Assembly: GCF_001665575.1 (NCBI RefSeq)
Contig: NZ_LZSU01000018.1
Span: 1 to 64,000 of the forward strand
Length of the DNA: 64,000 nt
Direction: 5' to 3'
Origin: Mycobacterium sp. 852013-51886_SCH5428379
Lineage (GTDB): Bacteria > Actinomycetota > Actinomycetes > Mycobacteriales > Mycobacteriaceae
Positions 18,253 through 25,116 of the stretch are shown here, one piece after another. The translations under genes were made by a program, and so were the position numbers. The notes below the pieces were generated by a model. That model was given only the letters and a program-made list of their open reading frames with translations. It was not told the DNA's origin and made no database searches. Within the stretch, counting starts at the first letter, position 1. Every line of letters starts with the position of its first letter.

Positions 18253-19185
18253 GTGGCAGATACATCCAGCGCAGCCCCGAAAGCCGAGTCCAAGTGGCTC
18301 TCGAAGTCTGCCGCCGACACGCGCGGTTCGGATAAGAAGGAAGTTCAGTTCCACTACGACATCTCCAATGAGTTCTTCCGTCTGTGGCAGGACCCGAACC
18401 AGGTCTACAGCTGCGCGTACTTCGAGAAGGACGACTACACCCTCGAGCAGGCGCAGCTCGCCAAGATCGACCTGTCACTGGGCAAGCTCGGCCTCGAACC
18501 CGGGATGACGCTGCTCGACATCGGCTGCGGCTGGGGCAAGACGATCATGCGTGCGGTGGAGAAGTACGACGTCAACGTGATCGGCCTGACGCTGTCGGAG
18601 AACCAGAAGAAGCACATCGAGGAATTCCACTTCGCCAACGCCGACACCAATCGCAAGATGGAGGTCCGGCTGCAGCCGTGGGAGGACTTCTCCGGCGAGG
18701 TCGACCGCATCGTCTCGATCGGCGCCTTCGAGCACTTCGGCTTCAACAAGTACGACGACTACTTCAAGAAGACCTTCGACTGGATGCCCGACGACGGTGT
18801 GCAGATGCTGCACACGATCATCATCCCGGAGGATGAGGAGATCAAGGCGAAGAAGCTGCCGCTGACCATGTCGCGGGTCCGCTTCATCAAGTTCATCATG
18901 GACGAGATCTACCCCGGTGGCCGTCTGCCGCTGGCCTCGATGGTCAAGGAGCACGCCGTCAAGGCCGGTTACACCGTGACCCGCGAGCAGCATCTGCAGC
19001 CGCACTACGTGAAGACGCTGGACACGTGGGCACGCAATCTGGAGGCCAAGAAGGACGAGGCCATCGCAATCACCAACGAGGAGATCTACGAGCGGTTCCT
19101 CAAGTACCTCGATGGCTGCGCCGACCTGTTCCGCCAGGGCTACACCGACGTCGCGCAGTTCACCTTGGAGAAGTCACCCAGTTAG
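18253..19185 (+). CDS. Mycolic-acid cyclopropane synthase family methyltransferase, copy 1
   Basis: 310 residues from GTG with AGGACGG just upstream. SAM site LLDIGCGWG at about 88-96. The residues that line the bicarbonate/cyclopropanation site in CmaA1 are all kept: Cys54 (YSCAYF), Glu160 (GAFEHFG), His187 (MLHT), the Tyr of PHYVKTL and the Cys of LDGCADLF. It should therefore be a competent cyclopropane or methyl-branch synthase acting on meromycolate chains bound to AcpM. The paralogue follows 59 bp downstream. Confidence 0.88.
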   Translation: MADTSSAAPKAESKWLSKSAADTRGSDKKEVQFHYDISNEFFRLWQDPNQVYSCAYFEKDDYTLEQAQLAKIDLSLGKLGLEPGMTLLDIGCGWGKTIMRAVEKYDVNVIGLTLSENQKKHIEEFHFANADTNRKMEVRLQPWEDFSGEVDRIVSIGAFEHFGFNKYDDYFKKTFDWMPDDGVQMLHTIIIPEDEEIKAKKLPLTMSRVRFIKFIMDEIYPGGRLPLASMVKEHAVKAGYTVTREQHLQPHYVKTLDTWARNLEAKKDEAIAITNEEIYERFLKYLDGCADLFRQGYTDVAQFTLEKSPS

Positions 19186-19244
19186 CCAAACTAGGCAATC
19201 TGCGTTATAAAACCAAGATCACAGACAGCAGGAGGAAGACGCAG

Positions 19245-20144
19245 ATGAGTGAGATCGGGTCGGGGGACTCGGCTGGTACGAACACCGCGACGATGAAGGT
19301 GGCGTACGAGGACGTTCAGGCTCACTACGACATCTCCAACGAGTTTTTCGGGCTGTGGCAGGACCCCACCCGCACCTACAGTGCCGCCTATTACAAGCGT
19401 GACGACATGTCGCTCGAAGAGGCGCAGCTGGCCAAGATCGACCTGGCGCTGGACAAGCTGGGTCTCACCCCGGGGATGACGCTGCTCGACGTCGGTTGCG
19501 GCTGGGGCGCCATGCTCAAGCGCGCGATCGAGCGTTTCGACGTCAACGTCATCGGGCTGACGCTGAGCAAGAATCAGCAGGCCCTCGGTCAACAGGTCCT
19601 CGACGCCGTCGACACCTCCCGCTCCCGCCGCGTCCTGCTGCGCGGCTGGGAGGAGTTCGACGAACCGGTCGACCGCATCGTCAGCATCGAGGCGTTCGAG
19701 GCGTTCCCGAAGGAGCGCTACAAGGCGTTCTTCGACCTCTGCTACCGCATCATGCCCGGCGACGGCCGGATGGTGCTGCAGACGATCATGGGGCACCCGC
19801 TCAAGCGGTGGCCCGAGCTCGGCGTGCCGATCACGATGACCGATCTGCGGTTCATGCGGTTCATCGCCAAGGAGATCTTCCCCGGCGGTTCGGTGCCGTG
19901 CGACGAGGACGTCATCGAGTTCTCCACCAACGCCGGGTTCTCGGTCGAGAAGCAGGACGACCTCACCCCGGACTACGTCCGCACCCTGGCCACCTGGGCC
20001 GAGGCGCTGCAGGCGCACCACGACGAAGCCGTCGCGGTGACGTCCGAGGAGGTCTACGAGCGGTACATGAAGTACCTGCTGGGCTGCTCGGACTTCTTCA
20101 ACCGCAACGTCAGCTACGTCGCGCAGTTCACGCTCGTCAAGTAG
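19245..20144 (+). CDS. Mycolic-acid methyltransferase, copy 2, altered active site
   Basis: 299 residues, strong ribosome-binding site (AGGAGG). SAM site LLDVGCGWG. Compared with CmaA1, the bicarbonate-site Cys is Ala47 (YSAAYY) and the His is Gln179 (VLQT), while Glu152, the Tyr (PDYVRTL) and the Cys (LLGCSDFF) remain. Gln at the His position recalls oxygenated-mycolate methyltransferases of the MmaA4 type, so the product may not be a cyclopropane. A TATAAA box at 19206-19211 may give it its own promoter. Its 3' end overlaps the convergent SDR gene by 8 bp. Confidence 0.85.
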   Translation: MSEIGSGDSAGTNTATMKVAYEDVQAHYDISNEFFGLWQDPTRTYSAAYYKRDDMSLEEAQLAKIDLALDKLGLTPGMTLLDVGCGWGAMLKRAIERFDVNVIGLTLSKNQQALGQQVLDAVDTSRSRRVLLRGWEEFDEPVDRIVSIEAFEAFPKERYKAFFDLCYRIMPGDGRMVLQTIMGHPLKRWPELGVPITMTDLRFMRFIAKEIFPGGSVPCDEDVIEFSTNAGFSVEKQDDLTPDYVRTLATWAEALQAHHDEAVAVTSEEVYERYMKYLLGCSDFFNRNVSYVAQFTLVK

Positions 20145-21051
20145 CCAGGCCGCGGCGTAGCTCCTCGAGCGCCTGCTCGAGGGTGACGTTGGGCCTCCAC
20201 CCCCAGCGGTGCGCCCGGTCGGCGACGATCTGCCCGGTCCACGCCGGTTCGTCCTCGTAGATCGGTTGGACGCCCACCGCTCCGGTCACCGTGCCGAAGT
20301 AGTCACGCTGGGTGGCCGGACCGCCCGCGGCGTTGACCGGTGTGCAGCCGCCGTCCACCGGACCCTGCTCCGGATCGTCCGCGGTCGGGATCCGGCCGGT
20401 GGCGAGGTCGGCGAGCAGCACCGCGAGGTCGTCGACGTGGATCCAGGCGAAGGTCTTGGCCGCGACGGTGCGCCGGGCCGATTCGTTCTCCACGATGTCG
20501 TTGGGCCGCAACGTGTTCCAGATAGATGTCTCGCCCGGGCCGAGGATCGCCGGCGGTCGCACCAGGATGCGGGTGAGGCCGTCGACCTCGGCGAGGGCCG
20601 CGTCGGTGTCGCGTTTGGTCACCGGATAGTCGCCGCCGTCGTCGTCGACCAGGGCGGCCGACTCGTCGACGTCCCCCACGCCGGCCGTCCGGTCGTACAC
20701 CCCCGCGGTGGACATGTGCACGAACCGCGCGACGCCCGCATCGCGAGCCACCCGGGCGATCACCGGCGTGCCCTCCACACCCACCCGGTGCTGGGTGGCG
20801 CGGTCGCTGCCCATCGGGTGCACCGTCGTCACGACGCCGGTCGCCCCCGCGACCACGCCGGCGGCGAATTCTGGATCGGCGAAGTCCCCGACGTGTTCCT
20901 CGACGCCGTCGATCGCAGGGGCGGCGCCTGCGCGGCGCACGACGGCCCGAACCGTCGCCCCCTGCTTCACCAACTCGGCACAGGTGCGTGCCCCGACGAA
21001 GCCGTTCGCTCCGGTGACGACCACGACAGGACTGGGTTGTTCATCGGTCAT
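20137..21051 (-). CDS. NAD(P)-dependent epimerase/dehydratase (extended SDR)
   Basis: 304 residues from ATG (MTDEQPSP). Rossmann motif VTGANGFVGA, catalytic region STAGVYD with a YPVTK (YxxxK) motif, and RPPAILGPGE. Acts on a nucleotide-sugar, sterol or beta-hydroxy substrate; not decidable. It lies 28 bp after the ketosynthase-like gene and is probably the last gene of the kinase-ketosynthase-SDR operon, where it could reduce a beta-keto chain. Confidence 0.82.
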   Translation of the reverse strand: MTDEQPSPVVVVTGANGFVGARTCAELVKQGATVRAVVRRAGAAPAIDGVEEHVGDFADPEFAAGVVAGATGVVTTVHPMGSDRATQHRVGVEGTPVIARVARDAGVARFVHMSTAGVYDRTAGVGDVDESAALVDDDGGDYPVTKRDTDAALAEVDGLTRILVRPPAILGPGETSIWNTLRPNDIVENESARRTVAAKTFAWIHVDDLAVLLADLATGRIPTADDPEQGPVDGGCTPVNAAGGPATQRDYFGTVTGAVGVQPIYEDEPAWTGQIVADRAHRWGWRPNVTLEQALEELRRGLAT

Positions 21052-21079
21052 AGGACCACTGTTCCCGCTCGGCGACGAG

Positions 21080-22288
21080 TCAAGCAGCACCGAACACGAG
21101 CGCGACGTTGTGCCCGCCGACGCCGAAGGAGTTGCTCACCGCGTAGCGGTAGCGGCCGGGCCTGGGCACGTCGGTGACCACGTCCAGGTCGATCTCGGGG
21201 TCGACCTCCGTCACGTTCAGCGTCGGCGGCACCACACCGTCGCGCAGCGCCTGCACCGTCACCACGGCCTCGACCGCCCCCGCCGCACCGAGCGAATGTC
21301 CCAGCGCGGCCTTGGGCGCATACACCGTCGGGGTGTGGTCGCCCAGTGCGCGGCGGATGGCCCGCGCTTCGGCGAGATCTCCGAACCGGGTCCCGGTGGC
21401 GTGCGCGTTGACGAGGTCGATGTCCGCGCGGGTCAGGCCGGCCACCTCGATCGCGTGCGCCACAGCATCGCCCGCCGCTTCACCGTCCGGGTCGGGGTAC
21501 AGCGGGTCGTAGGCGTCTGCCGTCGTCGCCACACCCAGGAGCCGCCCCAGGATCGCGGCGCCCCGGGCCTTGGCGTGCTCGGCGGTCTCGAGCAGCATCA
21601 GCGCGCCGCCCTCACCGAACACCATGCCGTCTCGGCGCGCGTCGAACGGACGGCAGGCGGTCGTCGAGAGCATGTCCGCCTGGGTGAACGCCCCCACCGG
21701 CACCGCCTCGATCACGGTCTCCACGCCGCCGCAGATCGCCACGTCGGCCTCCCCGAGCATCAGGTGCTGCCAGCCGTGCGCGATCGCCGCGGCACCGGAC
21801 GCGTCGGCCATCACCGGGGAGATGACGCCGGCCTTGGCCGTGCGGTCCAGCCCGACCGCCGCGGCGGGCGCATTGGGCATGTACATCTGGACCGCCAGCG
21901 GCGACACCGCCCGCAGCCCTTTGGTCTTCCAGTCGTCGTACTGCAGCGCGATGTCCTCGGTGGACCCGAGCGCCAACCCGATCGACACCAGCAGCCGCCG
22001 CGAATCCACCTCCGGCGCCCCGGCCGTCGCCCACAACCGCCGATTGAGCACCAACGCCATCTTCTGCATGTACGAAAGACGGCGCAGCTCAACACGACTG
22101 AGATGTGCGTCGAAATTCTCGGTGAGCGCACCACCGATGCGGACCGGTGAGTCGAGTTCGTCGACGAACCACTTGTCCAACGCGCGGATTCCGCTGCGGC
22201 AGGCCAGCAGTTGACGCCAGGTGTCCTCCGCGTCCGGCGCGAGTGCGGTGGTGGACGCGACGGCGGTGACCACGACGTCGTCTCTCAC
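21080..22288 (-). CDS. KasA/KasB-like beta-ketoacyl-ACP synthase with nucleophile Cys replaced by Asp
   Basis: 402 residues, GTG start with AGGAG 6 nt upstream. It aligns along its length with KasA (VSPLAVQMYMPN, AHGWQHLMLGEADVAICGG, GMVFGEGGALMLLE). Both catalytic His motifs are kept (VNAHATGT and ALGHSLGAAGA) and so is SNSFGVGGHN. However, the KasA segment PVSACSSG reads PVMADASG: the nucleophile is Asp162. It cannot make the usual acyl-thioester, so it may be a decarboxylase, a chain-length-factor-like partner of KasA/KasB, or a regulatory decoy. It starts 12 bp after the kinase stop. Confidence 0.88.
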   Translation of the reverse strand: MRDDVVVTAVASTTALAPDAEDTWRQLLACRSGIRALDKWFVDELDSPVRIGGALTENFDAHLSRVELRRLSYMQKMALVLNRRLWATAGAPEVDSRRLLVSIGLALGSTEDIALQYDDWKTKGLRAVSPLAVQMYMPNAPAAAVGLDRTAKAGVISPVMADASGAAAIAHGWQHLMLGEADVAICGGVETVIEAVPVGAFTQADMLSTTACRPFDARRDGMVFGEGGALMLLETAEHAKARGAAILGRLLGVATTADAYDPLYPDPDGEAAGDAVAHAIEVAGLTRADIDLVNAHATGTRFGDLAEARAIRRALGDHTPTVYAPKAALGHSLGAAGAVEAVVTVQALRDGVVPPTLNVTEVDPEIDLDVVTDVPRPGRYRYAVSNSFGVGGHNVALVFGAA

Positions 22289-22300
22289 TTCAGCTCCTGC

Positions 22301-24118
22301 TCAGCCCACCGCTCCGTTGATGACGGGTTTTTCGATCATGCCTTTCTCGACTCCCCACATCGTGGCGATCGTGCGGTACTCCCCCGTCGCCATCAGATGC
22401 TCGAGCGCCTGGCGCAGCGATTCGGCCAGACCGGAACCCTTGGCCACCGGCCACCCGTACGGCGCCGAGTCGAAGACCTCGCCCGCCGGTTCGAGGACTC
22501 CGCCCGAGGTCTTGATCGCGAATCCGGTGACCGGCGAATCGGCCGACATCGCGTCGATTTCCCCTGCCGCCAGCGCCGCGGTGACCTGGTCCTGTTCGGT
22601 GAACACCACCTTCTGCAGCGGCGGGCGTCCGGCCGCGACGCACGCCTCGCTCTTGGCCGGCAGCTCGACGGTGTCCTGGATGACGCTGTAGGCCACGCCG
22701 ACCCGCAGACCGCAGGCGTCAGCCGGGTCGATCGACGAGCCCACCCGCTGCGCCCACAGGGTGCCGGCCTCGAAGTAGGTCACGAAGTCGACGAGTTCCT
22801 CGCGTTCACGGGTGTCGGTGATCGACGACATGCCCATCGTGAAGTCACCGTCGCGCACCGAGGGCAGCACGCTCTCGAACGCCGTCTCGCGGAACTCCGC
22901 GGTCAACCCCAGCGTGCGCGCCACCGCATTCATCAGGTCGACGTCGAAGCCGACGATCTCTCCGTACGCGTCGCGAAACTCGTTGGGCGCGTACGGCACG
23001 TTGACACCGATCAACAGCCGTCCGGTCTCCCGGATCTCCGGGGGCACCGTCGCGGCGATCGAGGCCACCGCGCCCACCGCCGTCACCGGGGTCGCCGTCG
23101 CGGGGTCCTCTGCGACCACCACCTGCCGCGGTGCGGGGGCGCGCTCCGGCCCGCTGTTGAGCTGCCACGCCACCGACGCCGCGACCACCGCGAGCACCAC
23201 GCCGGCGCCGGCCACCGTGAAAACCCGCCGCGAAATCCTGCGGCGGGCAGACACTTTCGGCCGCCGCGCGGAGTGCCGGCCCGAGCGCACCGACAGCCGC
23301 ACCGGCGCCGCCAGCGCCCGGCGTGCGGCCGTCGCCAGTTCCGCCGCTGTCTGATAGCGCTTTTCGGGTTTCTTGGCCATGCCCTTGGCAATGACCTCGT
23401 CGAAGGCGGCGAGTTTCGGATCCTTGGCCGACGGGCGCGGAATCGGTTTCACCATGTGGCCGGCCAGCTGCTGTTCGAGCGAGTCCGCCGGATACGGCCG
23501 CACACCGGTCAGACACTCGTAGAGCACGCAGGTCAGGGCGTAGATGTCCGAGCGGGGATCGATCGTGCCGCCGTTGAACCGCTCGGGCGCCATATAGGCC
23601 AGCGTGCCCAGCGTGCTGCCGGCCGTCGTCATCGCGGGATCGCCCGCGGTGCGAGCGAGGCCGAAGTCGATGAGATAGACGAAATCGCGGTCGGTGATGA
23701 GGATGTTCGACGGCTTCACGTCGCGATGGATGAGCCCTGCGGCGTGCGCGGCGTCCAGCGCGGTGGCGACCTGTTCGATCACCTTGACCGCGAACGCCGG
23801 CAGCAACGGTCGGTCGGTCTGCTGCAGGATCGAGCCCAGATTGCGGCCCTCGATCAGCCGCATGTCGAGATAGAGCCTGCCGTCGATCTCCCCGTATCCG
23901 TGAATCGGCACCACGTGCGGGTCCTGGACGCCCGCGGCGGCCTGCGACTCGCGCCGGAATCTTCGCTGGAACGTCTCATCCTGGGCCATGTGGGCGGGCA
24001 GGACCTTGACCGCGACGACGCGGTCGGTGTGGGTGTCGTAGGCCTGGTAGACCTCGCCCATCCCGCCCCGGCCGATCAGCTTCTGCAGCTGGTAGTGCCC
24101 GAATGGTGTCGCGTCCAC
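22301..24118 (-). CDS. Receptor Ser/Thr protein kinase with extracellular solute-binding domain
   Basis: 605 residues, GTG start with GAGGAG 7 nt upstream. Kinase domain at about 8-270: GRGGMGEVY, Lys38 (AVKVL), HRDVKPSN with Asp133, DFG at 151, APER. A basic juxtamembrane region is followed by one transmembrane helix (300-320), and residues about 357-600 are a family-3 solute-binding domain (RLLIGVNVPYAPNEF, GFDVDLMNAVA, FTMGMSSITDTRERE). In ABC transporters such domains bind amino acids or opines. The protein is thus a one-component sensor: ligand outside, phosphorylation inside. It leads an operon with the ketosynthase-like gene 12 bp downstream, and mycobacterial KAS enzymes are known kinase targets. 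Confidence 0.9.
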   Translation of the reverse strand: MDATPFGHYQLQKLIGRGGMGEVYQAYDTHTDRVVAVKVLPAHMAQDETFQRRFRRESQAAAGVQDPHVVPIHGYGEIDGRLYLDMRLIEGRNLGSILQQTDRPLLPAFAVKVIEQVATALDAAHAAGLIHRDVKPSNILITDRDFVYLIDFGLARTAGDPAMTTAGSTLGTLAYMAPERFNGGTIDPRSDIYALTCVLYECLTGVRPYPADSLEQQLAGHMVKPIPRPSAKDPKLAAFDEVIAKGMAKKPEKRYQTAAELATAARRALAAPVRLSVRSGRHSARRPKVSARRRISRRVFTVAGAGVVLAVVAASVAWQLNSGPERAPAPRQVVVAEDPATATPVTAVGAVASIAATVPPEIRETGRLLIGVNVPYAPNEFRDAYGEIVGFDVDLMNAVARTLGLTAEFRETAFESVLPSVRDGDFTMGMSSITDTREREELVDFVTYFEAGTLWAQRVGSSIDPADACGLRVGVAYSVIQDTVELPAKSEACVAAGRPPLQKVVFTEQDQVTAALAAGEIDAMSADSPVTGFAIKTSGGVLEPAGEVFDSAPYGWPVAKGSGLAESLRQALEHLMATGEYRTIATMWGVEKGMIEKPVINGAVG

Positions 24119-24253
24119 CGTTGTACTCCTCGGCAGCGGCCAGTCGGTGTGTCGAGGTGAAACTACAACAGGTTTGCCGAGAGCACGCGCCACTCGACAG
24201 ATGCAGCCCGTTCGCGGTTCCGGGTCTCGTTACAGATGCAAGAACCGAAACCG

Positions 24254-24273
24254 TAGGGGAACCCCCGATTCCT
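24254..24273 (+). promoter_or_regulatory. TAGGGG-type motif, copy 1
   Basis: TAGGGGAACCCCCGATTCCT, a GGGG/CCCC dyad followed by a shared ATTC tail, between the divergent kinase and MarR genes. It matches copy 3 (28232) at nearly every position. Candidate operator for the nearby LuxR-type regulator or for MarR; the assignment is inferred from recurrence only. Confidence 0.45.
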
Positions 24274-24368
24274 CATTTGCGTCGCAAGATTGACACTGAC
24301 GACAAATAATGTTCAGGGGGAACGGTCGGCCATGCGCCGGCCGTGAATGTCACAGGGGGGAATGAAAG

Positions 24369-24971
24369 GTGCCACAACAGCTCGCAGACATCGAGGTCGG
24401 CGTCGACGGCGATACTGAGAGAGGTAGCGACTACAGAGCCATGACCAGGCACAATCGTGTCGGATCCAGCGGCGGCCGGGTCCAGGTCACGCCCACCGGG
24501 CGCACGCCCAGCAGCATGCCGGGACTCGACATCGCCGAGCTGAAGTCGTGGCAGAACTACATCGATGCCGCACTCCGGCTGCAGGCCCGGCTCAACCACG
24601 AGCTGAATGAGGGCTACCGCCTCACTCTCGAAGACGTCCGGCTGTTGCACGCGCTCGACCGCTCCGAAAACGGCGCCGTGCGGATGGGCGAGCTCGCGCA
24701 GGCTCTGGTGTCCACGCCCAGCCGGATCAGCCGCCGGGTCGACCGTCTCGAGGCCAGGGGCCTTGCCCACCGGGCCACCAGCGACCGCGACGGCCGCTTC
24801 GTCCTCGCCGAGATCACCCCCGAGGGCCGCAGGCTCCTCGAGAAGGCGATGGCCACCTACGCCCAGGGGGTACGGGACTGCTATCTGGCCCCGCTGTCCC
24901 GACCGCAGGTCGCCGCGATGGCCGAGAACTGCAGGCGCATCAACGCCGGCCTGGCGCCGAACGTCGGCTGA
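24369..24971 (+). CDS. MarR-family transcriptional regulator
   Basis: 200 residues from GTG (GGGGGG 8 nt upstream; ATG at 24441 is the alternative and would remove a poorly conserved leader). The winged HTH is clear: TLEDVRLLHALDRSE, RMGELAQALVSTPSRISRRVDRLEARGL, DRDGRFVLAEITPEGRRLL. Repressors of this family respond to phenolic or oxidative ligands. Divergent from the receptor kinase and just upstream of the LuxR gene. Confidence 0.85.
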   Translation: MPQQLADIEVGVDGDTERGSDYRAMTRHNRVGSSGGRVQVTPTGRTPSSMPGLDIAELKSWQNYIDAALRLQARLNHELNEGYRLTLEDVRLLHALDRSENGAVRMGELAQALVSTPSRISRRVDRLEARGLAHRATSDRDGRFVLAEITPEGRRLLEKAMATYAQGVRDCYLAPLSRPQVAAMAENCRRINAGLAPNVG

Positions 24972-25029
24972 CACTAATTAACGATCACGCTTATTTGCGC
25001 ACTTATGGCCGTGCGAACGCGAGATTCGC

Positions 25030-25056
25030 TTGACATAGGGTGTGACCACGTAAAGT
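25030..25056 (+). promoter_or_regulatory. Candidate promoter of the LuxR-type regulator
   Basis: TTGACA at 25030-25035 and TAAAGT at 25051-25056, a match to mycobacterial SigA boxes, but the 15-bp spacer is short. It lies 60 bp upstream of the chosen GTG. Confidence 0.35.
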
Positions 25057-25116
25057 AGCGCGCAATGTTCTGGTGTCGAAGCGACAAGACCTTTGCCCAT
25101 TTGCGATCATTCGACG

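Noticed and set aside
22211..24160. 649-codon plus-strand frame
   Set aside because: Complete antisense of the receptor kinase, whose motifs are unambiguous.
24362..24418. Short ATG frame rich in Arg overlapping the MarR start
   Set aside because: The G-run is only 1-2 nt from its ATG, too close for initiation, while it is well spaced for the MarR GTG.
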